A DNA stretch of 23,683 nt from IMG/VR virus record IMGVR_UViG_3300037264_007500, positions 1 to 23,683 of that record. The stretch is one strand, 5' to 3'. The translations under genes were made by a program, and so were the position numbers. This DNA is from a virus. This document shows positions 16,701 to 22,224 of this stretch, one piece after another. A model generated the notes under the pieces. The model had not been told where the DNA came from. It saw only the letters and a program-made list of their open reading frames with translations, and did no database searches. Each line of letters begins with the position of its first letter. Positions within the stretch are counted from its first letter, which is position 1.

Positions 16701-18716
16701 CCTAAATCAGTAACGGAGGCGGGAGGTTTCGCGCCGCCTGTGCGGCCCGGAGCGAAACCCTTAGAACAAGGCAAGGCCGACCTGATAAATTTTCTGTTTG
16801 GCTTTAAACTGCCGGAAACCCCGCGGCTTCAGAAGGGGAAAATGTCGCAGAATGCCATGGGGCAGCTAGTCAGTGCCGCAACGAAGCCTGGGCGCGTAGA
16901 GCCACCGGTTCGCCCCCGCGGAGAATTCACCGGCCCGGAGGCAGCGCGTCAGGGAATCGAAGGCATGCAAATTGCTGAGGTTAACCCACTCCGCAACCAG
17001 CTAGAAAAGGCTGCCCAAACCGCGGGCAAGCCAATGCCGTCGCTGATCGAGGCTTGGCAGAACTTGAATCTCGAAAATATCAAGGAAGTCCAGGGTGCCC
17101 CGGAGCAGCCGCAGTTCCGATCGAACTCTTTAGTGGTGCAAGCGGGTCTTCAGCCGCAGAATCCTCCACAGATTAAGAATACTTCTGATTTGCGAAGCCT
17201 GCTCAACTCAATGATCAAAGACTCCGCCCGAGAACAGGTGGGGGCCTCTCTTTTAGAGAATGCAGTTGACCGCGGCGTTTCGGTGAAAAAAACTTTTAAA
17301 ACGTTCTTTGAAGAGGTGTGGCCAACGTTGCCAGAGGCGGTTCAAAATCGAGTGGCAAGCTTTCTAAAAAAATCTACAGGCGGTTTGCAGCCAGGAGACG
17401 TGGCTGGCGTAAATATGAAAACAAAAGAACCTATCATAGCCAAGGATTGGCCAGAGGTTTTAAGTGCTGCAGATTTTGCGGATCAGCCAGAATATCTCGA
17501 AGGCACTCAACGAGGGGTTTTCATAGCCTTATTAGATGCTACAGATACCTTTCAACAGACCAAAAGCGCGGCGGTCCCTAAGGAGCGCTTATTAGAAAGC
17601 GGCTCTGCTCAGCTTCAGGCCAAGTCGGCGGTCGAGACGGCGGATCTCATGGAGAACGCGATGTTCATGCCAGTAAAAGAGATCGTCAAAGATTTGCCCG
17701 AAGTACCATCGGGTTTCGTCCGGCTTTATCATGGCGAGGGCGGGACTGCGGGCGCCGGGGCTGGCGGAGCTTTTTTCACAGGCTCCCCCGAAAAGGCCGC
17801 CACATACGGCCCAAAAGTAAGCTACGTAGACGTGCCGGAAACAGCAGCTTGGGCGGCAAAAGAGAGGGCCCGTAAAATAGGGAGTGGGGGCGATACCGCC
17901 CTCCTTACTCTCGCGGATATCAAACAGAGCAAATCGCTGCCTGGGATGGCGGAGCCGCCTGTTTTCGAACTCGACGCTCAGCTTCAGGCCAAGTCGGCGG
18001 TCGAGACTGCCGAGATGGTGAAAAAAATGTCGCCCGCTGAATTTTCAGGCTGGTCTGCGGGCTTGCCTACGAGTCTAACGGCGGAGGCTCTAGTAGTCGG
18101 GCGCGGCGCGACAGATATTGCCTTTGTCAACGATTTAAAAACACAGTACGAGACTATAGGCCCCGGTGCCGTTGCGGCGATCCGAGCGATGAGGTTCGAC
18201 GACGCCTCCGCGATTGCGGCCCAAGCACAGTTTTTCAAAGAAGCTTACGAAGCTTCGACAGGCACGGGCGGAATTGGAAAAGCGCTGCGGGCGGCCGATC
18301 CGAGTTATGAACCTCCTTTTCCGGGAGGGACCATGCAAACAACGCAGTTTCAGCCAGGGGCGGCCGCGAAAACGGTTACTGCCCCGAAAGGAACCACAAC
18401 GTCCTTCGTTCCGATGGCCCAAAAAGAGGCGGAGCGTATCGCTGACGCTATCTACGTCGCTGAAGGCGGCGCGAAGGCGAAAAAACCGTATGGAATTCTT
18501 AGCGTGAAAGTAGCGAACGCTCAAGAGGCTCGCCAAGTCGCCATTAACACGGTTCGTAATAACTGGAAGCGCTGGCATGATGCGGGACGCCCAGGAGATT
18601 ACATCGAATTTTTGGCTAAGAGGTATGCTCCTTTAGGGGTCGCCAATGATCCCTCCGGGCTGAACAAAAATTGGCTGAAAAACGTGCGGGCCGGGCTCGC
18701 CAAAACAAAGAAGTAA
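13782..18716 (+). CDS. Giant multidomain ejection/polyvalent protein: zincin, ART-like, possible lysozyme-like
   Basis: This protein has 1644 aa. Three DPFAGL/DPFSGL repeats lie at residues 32-63. A Gly/Ala-rich, glycine-zipper-like hydrophobic region spans about residues 367-467. A zincin metalloprotease motif HEVGH is at 602-606, with E656 or E660 as candidate third ligand. An ADP-ribosyltransferase-like module lies at about 1310-1395 (RLYHG at 1314, FFTGSPEKAATYG). A C-terminal domain at about 1550-1640 (IYVAEGGAKAKKPYGILSV, E1561, NNWKRW, NKNWLKN) recalls lysozyme-like domains, less surely. Perfect repeats bracket the ART-like module. Its position and size match T7 gp16. It is probably ejected into the host, with effector domains of the polyvalent-protein type. 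No Shine-Dalgarno; it starts 3 nt after the upstream stop. Confidence 0.75.
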   Translation: MPSILDNPPEAVIPTAENAPPFQPPIQAAPADPFAGLEAKAPTAEVPDPFAGLEQFQDPFSGLQQADDLDLRSVEDLDADRDKFSPVEYFATNPDVAKEPAKLAKLLEVRRRRDKEGLKAGQVIKEAAKEAVPTVGKIFGGLRDLTAGAINVGIQPAANLVGSIFTGDIFDPQMRRELAAETKRVQIKGVAESAAGTELSATGLSDLARTGLRKLDAAAGEAAVSELGEPPVEKSDQQLLQEMSADVEFGKQLKEVASGKGEAAKTLGLDADTLAKEGIVLNPEVIERLSLVDPLTIIAAGGVFKAVNTAGNVVFTAATRAAAENTLGKLLARGVTSPITAAGKGIELTGAASRKLAPLAPAAGAVSGLMGGGGLPGAAGGHFAGQAIRTGLKKIVAPPLEFVGQKVQQFGNVLAGSKTFQTALAGAAEGAAAGAPLAALSDDDKTAGAILGAGALLGGGAKGIVSAAEAPGRFISGAKLGPQDFAFPKTSSKAYGIEPALDAVHAETIKTLPEASQNSINAFRETVRDLGGEIYVLSPDVFEQTLLENAERTKGGPLTAPELAQLRDVTDAQGYFDTSLPAADGKTRRAVILNSNAAEVTHEVGHLFKSMLAPERQAELIQAARDSYTPEQIQAYKADYESRLKRPVSESYILEELIAENFSQLFKNAPIRSLKTPPTLLKKVGRAITDFAEELGLDLTAQAKTPAGAPSSLRLNDVVRDAAREVLSPRPLETPALVTPRPKPVSLSEAARELGPLVERADVPAEAVFRRPIVEKLPPKSQQKAVIEEAPIVEAAAPEVAVIEEARNIAAEAPTEPYVGGTRSPRELLGQIAESIATKEGILPNYLSAPDEPAAAISSNRDVRRDLIEFHRTAPAEARALWPKTFFPEKIVKTKGGKYQVQGWAPEVFASNAHKLAKFLAETPEAEALVSYAIDAKTKTFTPEAWQELYSDTQRAVQNYASGATGAGEPLVVPKSVTEAGGFAPPVRPGAKPLEQGKADLINFLFGFKLPETPRLQKGKMSQNAMGQLVSAATKPGRVEPPVRPRGEFTGPEAARQGIEGMQIAEVNPLRNQLEKAAQTAGKPMPSLIEAWQNLNLENIKEVQGAPEQPQFRSNSLVVQAGLQPQNPPQIKNTSDLRSLLNSMIKDSAREQVGASLLENAVDRGVSVKKTFKTFFEEVWPTLPEAVQNRVASFLKKSTGGLQPGDVAGVNMKTKEPIIAKDWPEVLSAADFADQPEYLEGTQRGVFIALLDATDTFQQTKSAAVPKERLLESGSAQLQAKSAVETADLMENAMFMPVKEIVKDLPEVPSGFVRLYHGEGGTAGAGAGGAFFTGSPEKAATYGPKVSYVDVPETAAWAAKERARKIGSGGDTALLTLADIKQSKSLPGMAEPPVFELDAQLQAKSAVETAEMVKKMSPAEFSGWSAGLPTSLTAEALVVGRGATDIAFVNDLKTQYETIGPGAVAAIRAMRFDDASAIAAQAQFFKEAYEASTGTGGIGKALRAADPSYEPPFPGGTMQTTQFQPGAAAKTVTAPKGTTTSFVPMAQKEAERIADAIYVAEGGAKAKKPYGILSVKVANAQEARQVAINTVRNNWKRWHDAGRPGDYIEFLAKRYAPLGVANDPSGLNKNWLKNVRAGLAKTKK
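17607..17638 (+). repeat. 32-bp direct repeat, copy 1
   Basis: This copy encodes residues 1276-1286 of the giant protein (AQLQAKSAVET). It is identical base for base to 17976-18007, and both copies are in the same reading frame, 369 bp (123 codons) apart. The repeats flank the ART-like module. Confidence 0.97.
17976..18007 (+). repeat. 32-bp direct repeat, copy 2
   Basis: This is the second perfect copy, encoding residues 1399-1409 of the giant protein. After each copy the sequences diverge although similar residues persist (TADLMENAM against TAEMVKKM). Confidence 0.97.
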
Positions 18717-18719
18717 TTT

Positions 18720-19343
18720 ATGGCTGAACAAGATCCTGTTGAAGAAATTGTGCAACCCCGTGCGGGCGCGGAACCAGTAGCAGCAGCGCCTGCGGCAGAC
18801 AGTGGCGCAGAGTTGCCAGATGACTTGCTCAAAATCCCCGCCATGCAGGGCGTGCTCAGCGGCTCGCCCGGTGCCTTTTCGGCAGTGCTTGCGCAATTCG
18901 ACAAAGACCCGGCGGCCAAGCTGATCTCGAAAAACAAAGACGCGCTGATGAATGCCGGCGTGAATTTTTATCGCTCGTTGGACGGCCAGCAGGGGGTAGT
19001 TTTCAACTCGCTCCACATTTCTGGCGACGACGTAAAGGCCGCCGATGCTGCCGGACAGCTGCAATCTATTGCGCCCCCATTTGACCAGGTGAACGCCGAG
19101 ATCGGTAAATCTGGCGCAGCTAACCCGGTTCTGAATGCCGAAGTGCCGCAAGGAGTGGCGACGGGGGGAGGAATGCCTGCGGCAGGACCTATTGAACTGT
19201 CTGCCCCCAAGACGATGGCCGCCTCAGCTCAAAAATCGTTGGCAACCAAACGTGCGAACGCCTTAACGCCGCAAGGGCCTACTAGCGGCGCTTCGCCCGG
19301 AAGTGGGCGGCTCCTGAACACTATACTCCGCCCCGTCATTTGA
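18720..19343 (+). CDS. Predicted virion protein, last gene of the structural block
   Basis: This 207-aa protein is not recognised. It has an acidic, Ala/Pro-rich N-terminus (MAEQDPVEEIVQPRAGAEP). A central, probably folded part runs over residues 35-115 (LKIPAMQGVLSGSPGAFSAV, GVNFYRSLDG, LHISGDDVKAADAAG). The C-terminus is disordered and ends GSGRLLNTILRPVI. The start follows the giant gene's stop by 3 nt, with the same TAATTTATGG junction as at 3819-3828. It is the last plus-strand gene before the convergent minus-strand block. Context suggests a structural or scaffold-like role. Confidence 0.65.
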   Translation: MAEQDPVEEIVQPRAGAEPVAAAPAADSGAELPDDLLKIPAMQGVLSGSPGAFSAVLAQFDKDPAAKLISKNKDALMNAGVNFYRSLDGQQGVVFNSLHISGDDVKAADAAGQLQSIAPPFDQVNAEIGKSGAANPVLNAEVPQGVATGGGMPAAGPIELSAPKTMAASAQKSLATKRANALTPQGPTSGASPGSGRLLNTILRPVI

Positions 19344-19409
19344 TAAATATTTTTCTATCTGATCTTTAAGCGTCGCCAGCGTTTCCGCGGAACTATGTAG
19401 TCTGTTCAT
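19263..19409 (-). CDS. Possible 48-aa protein overlapping the end of the structural block
   Basis: A 48-aa reading frame starts at ATG 19409, overlapping the end of the 62-aa gene by 17 nt, and runs convergently into the last 81 nt of the plus-strand virion gene. The first 30 residues look like a small helical protein (MNRLHSSAETLATLKDQIEK); the remainder is Arg/Ser/Pro-rich and lies opposite the virion gene. No Shine-Dalgarno is seen. It fits the overlapping-start habit of this operon but could be chance. Confidence 0.3.
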   Translation of the reverse strand: MNRLHSSAETLATLKDQIEKYLSNDGAEYSVQEPPTSGRSAASRPLRR

Positions 19410-19581
19410 CGCGATTTTTTATGACAAGCTTCGACGGCTCTTCAACCACATCAAGCTTAAGATGCTGCAAAAGCGTGTGAAACTGCGCCCTGAGAACTCG
19501 AAAGTGAGCTATTAAATGCTCATGATCGTTCTTTGCTGCGGCAAGGTCTATCTCTAAGTTTTTAACTCTAGTTTTCAGCAT
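19393..19581 (-). CDS. Small coiled-coil hypothetical protein
   Basis: This 62-aa protein is not recognised. Almost the whole length reads as a single amphipathic coiled coil (VKNLEIDLAAAKNDHEHLIA, then FHTLLQHLKL), with a charged C-terminal tail. It starts 7 nt after the stop of a possible 41-aa upstream gene. A TGCTATATG sequence overlaps the start and could be a -10-like element. No membrane segment or signal peptide is visible. The coiled coil and the tight spacing support a real small gene. Confidence 0.5.
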   Translation of the reverse strand: MLKTRVKNLEIDLAAAKNDHEHLIAHFRVLRAQFHTLLQHLKLDVVEEPSKLVIKNRDEQTT

Positions 19582-19588
19582 ATAGCAT

Positions 19589-19714
19589 TCAGGAGGCCGT
19601 CGCTCTTCTCAAAGTACGTGCTCTCAATAAGATTTGCAGCTTTTTTCTTTGTTTGGGGGTATTAACTTTGTAACCTTTGCCCGTCCCAATAAAGATCATG
19701 ACTTCTTTTTTCAT
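19589..19714 (-). CDS. Possible 41-aa basic protein
   Basis: A 41-aa frame starts at ATG 19714 and stops at 19589-19591, 7 nt before the next minus-strand start. It begins MKKEVMIFIGTGKGYKV and is strikingly basic afterwards, with about a dozen Lys/Arg in the last 25 residues (KQRKKLQ, LRARTLRRATAS). A GAAAG tract sits directly before the ATG. It fills an otherwise empty gap in the operon. A small nucleic-acid-binding protein is possible. The call rests on spacing and composition only. Confidence 0.35.
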   Translation of the reverse strand: MKKEVMIFIGTGKGYKVNTPKQRKKLQILLRARTLRRATAS

Positions 19715-19795
19715 ACTTTCAACAGAACTAGAGGCCCTTTCTAGCGATTTAAGTGTGGCCGGATTGGCAACACACCCTCTAATTCAAAATGCATA

Positions 19796-20035
19796 TTATA
19801 ACCTCCCGAGCCAAAGAGCGAACGACCGCAGCTCCCGCACACTTCCGCGCACGATCCAGTCGCGCTCGAACCAGCCTTTGCCACACCACGCGTTCAGCTT
19901 TTGGCCGGACGCGTTACACATCTTGAGGTAACGCTCGATCCGGCCGCAGAGCAAGATGCCTGCGGAGAATGCGAAACGGCCGGGAAGGTCGTCATCGGCG
20001 CTACGTAGCTTGTTCATCAGTTCGCCGTAGTCCAT
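19796..20035 (-). CDS. Small hypothetical protein downstream of the phosphoesterase
   Basis: This 79-aa protein is not recognised. It starts 13 nt after the phosphoesterase stop and reads MDYGELMNKLRSADDDLPGR, followed by a hydrophobic stretch (FAFSAGILLCGRIERYL) and a Trp/Cys-rich tail (NAWCGKGWFERDWIVRG). The hydrophobic stretch is short and interrupted by Arg, so a membrane helix is unlikely. The last codons lie in a GGGAGGTTATAAT sequence that could serve as both a ribosome site and a -10-like element for what follows. The tight spacing supports a real gene. Confidence 0.5.
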   Translation of the reverse strand: MDYGELMNKLRSADDDLPGRFAFSAGILLCGRIERYLKMCNASGQKLNAWCGKGWFERDWIVRGSVRELRSFALWLGRL

Positions 20036-20048
20036 ATAGGAAGTAGCT

Positions 20049-21209
20049 TCATTCTATGTCGATTTTAAGGTGCCCTTTAAGGATTCGGGCGTCCGACTTC
20101 AAGAACGGCTTATAGAAGCCCCTATCAAAAAACATTGAAAATTCGGGGCGAAACCGCGTAATCGACCCGGTAATTGCAGACATTTTGAACTCCATCAAGC
20201 AGCCGCCGACCTCAAACCGCAGCTGCTTCTTACGTCCGAAGACCGTCTGATCTTGAAAGCCAGGCATGCCAATGACATGCACATTCCGATCAAAGGTGTA
20301 GCCAGACACGTGGTAGTGGCCGATCAGAAGAATCGCGGGTTTTTCGCCACCCTGGAAGGATTCGACAATCTTCTGGCCTTTATAAGATCGAGCATATGCA
20401 CTACCCCCGCCCGGGTGCATGACTTTGATGATCTGAACGTGGGGCCCCGAGCGCAGCTCGATATCCGCCTCGCAATGCCCGATGTAATTGAGATCGTTTC
20501 GACCCTGCGCCTTGGAAAGCATATCCAAATAGGCCCCGAAGTTAAACCCCGGAGCAAACCACGACTCGTGGTCGTCTCCCGTGATGAAATGCGTCGTGAT
20601 GTTTGGGCGCTGAGGGTAGTTGTCGATTGCATATTGCGCCTGCCCATCAATGGTCGTCTCGAAAACGGAATCACCGTTGATCCTGGCAACGTAGCCATCG
20701 ACGAGATTCCCCCCATGAAAAACTGTCGTGATGCCTTCGCACGCGAATAAGTCGTACTGTGCGTGCAGCGCATCTAGCCGTTCCTCCTTGCAGCACAAGT
20801 GTGTGTCCGACACGAGCCCAAACCTCTGCCAGCCGCCGCTGTCAAGAATCTCTAAGGGCAAGCGACCGAACTCGGGCTTGGGCAGGTCGAAGCTGTGCTT
20901 GACCGCAGGCCCTTTCTTGGCTGGTTCACTAGAAACGCCCACGCTTCCGGGACCCCCCTCGCACCCAGTAGGGCCGAGCGTCTGTTCACTAGAAACGGCC
21001 TGTTCACGGGGCGGTGAACAGGCTCCTGTAGGGCCTACAGGTCCTTGATGAAAAATAACCCGACCTTTGCTGCGGGAGTATTTCAAACGGCAGCTTTCAA
21101 GCGTTCGGCCAAGGGTAGCCCCAACTTCTGACCATGTTAGACGCTTCTCGTCGCGCAGCGTGCAGAGTTTAACCAATTCTTCTTCTGACCAAGGTTTTTC
21201 ACTTTTCAT
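20049..21209 (-). CDS. SANT/Myb-like plus calcineurin-type metallophosphoesterase fusion
   Basis: This 386-aa protein has three parts. Residues 5-48 form a SANT/Myb-like helix-turn-helix (WSEEELVKLCTLRDEKRLTW, GRTLESCRLKY). Residues 50-105 are a Gly/Pro/Ser linker with GPVGPTG and GPTG pieces and two VSSE repeats. Residues 128-386 form a calcineurin-like phosphoesterase: D135-x-H137, GGN-LVD (166-171), GDDHE (211-215), H265 and GHYH (297-300). The canonical GD and GNH motifs read GN and GDDH here; I recall similar forms in phage homologues. A metal-dependent phosphodiesterase acting on DNA or nucleotides, tethered by a DNA-binding head, is inferred. It follows the resolvase gene by 46 nt. The linker DNA holds strong repeats. 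Confidence 0.8.
   Translation of the reverse strand: MKSEKPWSEEELVKLCTLRDEKRLTWSEVGATLGRTLESCRLKYSRSKGRVIFHQGPVGPTGACSPPREQAVSSEQTLGPTGCEGGPGSVGVSSEPAKKGPAVKHSFDLPKPEFGRLPLEILDSGGWQRFGLVSDTHLCCKEERLDALHAQYDLFACEGITTVFHGGNLVDGYVARINGDSVFETTIDGQAQYAIDNYPQRPNITTHFITGDDHESWFAPGFNFGAYLDMLSKAQGRNDLNYIGHCEADIELRSGPHVQIIKVMHPGGGSAYARSYKGQKIVESFQGGEKPAILLIGHYHVSGYTFDRNVHVIGMPGFQDQTVFGRKKQLRFEVGGCLMEFKMSAITGSITRFRPEFSMFFDRGFYKPFLKSDARILKGHLKIDIE
20923..21041. repeat. TGTTCAC boxes and perfect inverted repeats inside the phosphoesterase gene
   Basis: On the plus strand, GTTCACTAGAAACG occurs at 20924-20937 and again at 20984-20997. A perfect 10-bp inverted repeat (GCCTGTTCAC, 6-nt spacer, GTGAACAGGC) spans 20998-21023. 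A perfect 17-bp palindrome (CCTGTAGG-G-CCTACAGG) spans 21025-21041. The TGTTCAC core thus occurs at 20983, 21001 and inverted at 21014, with 18-bp spacing between the first two. All of it lies in the low-complexity linker. An operator, origin iterons or a nuclease site are possibilities; none is proven. Confidence 0.6.
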
Positions 21210-21218
21210 AGTTTGACT

Positions 21219-21227
21219 TATATAGCA
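21219..21227 (-). promoter_or_regulatory. TGC-TATATA extended -10-like element
   Basis: In the 46-nt gap between the resolvase and phosphoesterase genes, the minus strand reads TGC-TATATA, 9 nt before the ATG at 21209. No -35 box is apparent. The same TGCTATAT core precedes 11963 and 19581. An internal promoter giving a very short leader is possible; AAGGAAGA further upstream is too far from the start to be a good ribosome site. Confidence 0.3.
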
Positions 21228-21255
21228 AATCTTCCTTGCGTGAGCGGGATCTTTC

Positions 21256-21744
21256 TCATACCGGCATTCGTCCTAAATTTTTACGTCCCCAAAGCCACAA
21301 CCAAATCGCATCTATAGCGTTATCATCATATTCCGTGCGCCACAGCTCTGTGTGTTGGCGCTTTAGCGCAGCACTCATTGCATCCTTATCGGCAGCTCCC
21401 GAGCCGGTGGCAAATTTCTTCAGCGTGCCCACTGGCACCGCGTCGAAGTGCCGAGCCTTCGCGCAAAGCCAAACCGCACTTCGCAAGCCTGCCCAGAGAT
21501 GCGCTTGATACGTCGTAGATCCGAACTGGACATCTTCTACCACAATAACATCAAACATCGGCAGCGTCGAGAACCTTTCGCAGAGCCTCTCAACGCGGGG
21601 ATCTTTGCGTCTTGTTAAACGCTCCTTACCCCACTTAGCGACTTCGCTGGCAGACGCTAACTTCCAGGTGCCTGCCTGAAAATTGGGGCCGATGTTCATA
21701 GCATAGCCCGTCTTGGTCCCGATGTCAATTCCGCAGACGTTCAT
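21256..21744 (-). CDS. RuvC-like Holliday junction resolvase (RNase H fold)
   Basis: This 162-aa protein has the RuvC order of motifs. GIDIGTKTGYA (D7) forms the first strand. VIVVEDVQF carries E70/D71. GTLKKFATGSGAADKDAM is the family's K-x-TG-x-G-x-ADK block. EYDDNAIDAIWLW carries D140/D141 and D145. Length and motif spacing suit phage RuvC-type enzymes, which cut four-way DNA junctions in a Mg-dependent way before packaging or during recombination. The start overlaps the upstream GNAT stop as ATGA. All expected acidic residues are present, so activity is likely. Whether it prefers Holliday or other branched DNA cannot be read from the sequence. Confidence 0.85.
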   Translation of the reverse strand: MNVCGIDIGTKTGYAMNIGPNFQAGTWKLASASEVAKWGKERLTRRKDPRVERLCERFSTLPMFDVIVVEDVQFGSTTYQAHLWAGLRSAVWLCAKARHFDAVPVGTLKKFATGSGAADKDAMSAALKRQHTELWRTEYDDNAIDAIWLWLWGRKNLGRMPV

Positions 21745-22196
21745 AGCAACTTCGCCCAGCGCGCTTTCGGAGCGGAATCAACTAGCACACCATTCAGATT
21801 TGAGCGATACGCTCGCTCGGTTCCCTTGCGAGGCTTACTGCGGTCTCGCGTCCGCCGCTTCGACACGTATTCTACCGTCCATCCCGCCGCTTTATAGATC
21901 GTCCCTTGATGCACGTCCAAGTCTTGATACGAGATCGCCTTCTGATGCTCAGGATGATTCTTTTTCAGCCATCGAATCATGTATCCGAGAAAAGCACTGC
22001 ACGTATTCCGAGGCGCCTCGGGAGAGCATGCCAGACGACGTAGCTCGGCCCAGTGTCCAGGCAAGCAACGTGCCGATGGATTGTTCCACAGGGCCGCGGC
22101 TACCATCTTGTCTCCAACGAGCGCCATAAAAGCATACTTCCAAGGTGACAACTGCACATTAGGAAGGCGTGAATGATGCTGGCGAACAAAATCCAC
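21741..22196 (-). CDS. GNAT-superfamily protein, Mom-like DNA modification candidate
   Basis: This protein is about 151 aa if it starts at GTG 22196; the frame is open further upstream but runs into the tRNA gene, so an earlier start is not credible. It reads FVRQHHSRLPNVQLSPWKYA, then MVAAALWNNPSAR, ELRRLACSPEAPRNTCSAFL, ISYQDLDVHQGTIYKAAGWT and a basic tail (RRTRDRSKPRKGTERAYR). The ELRR-PRN-S-LG block and the Q/HxGTIYKAAGW block match phage GNAT proteins of the Mom/XF1762 kind. Mu Mom makes a carbamoylmethyl adenine in DNA. A role in protecting phage DNA is inferred. The stop overlaps the resolvase start (ATGA). Confidence 0.65.
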   Translation of the reverse strand: MDFVRQHHSRLPNVQLSPWKYAFMALVGDKMVAAALWNNPSARCLPGHWAELRRLACSPEAPRNTCSAFLGYMIRWLKKNHPEHQKAISYQDLDVHQGTIYKAAGWTVEYVSKRRTRDRSKPRKGTERAYRSNLNGVLVDSAPKARWAKLL

Positions 22197-22224
22197 AGCA
22201 GTGTGCGTATGACACAGTAAAAAA

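Noticed and set aside
18633-19151. A 172-aa minus-strand frame across the end of the giant gene and the next gene
   Set aside because: It spans the junction of two plus-strand genes and has shadow-like composition; no family pattern is visible.
19343-19393. A rho-independent terminator between the convergent blocks
   Set aside because: The short gap has T-rich runs but no convincing GC-rich hairpin on either strand.
19741-19794. A 17-aa minus-strand frame after GGGAGG
   Set aside because: The ribosome site spacing is good, but the frame is too short to support without conservation; GGGAGG is also part of the 79-aa gene's end.
19677-19931. An 84-aa plus-strand frame
   Set aside because: It lies opposite the 79-aa and 41-aa minus-strand frames, has poor composition (Ser/Arg/Pro-rich) and no ribosome site.
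20253-20750. A 165-aa plus-strand frame
   Set aside because: It is antisense to the catalytic part of the phosphoesterase, whose motifs are clear on the minus strand.
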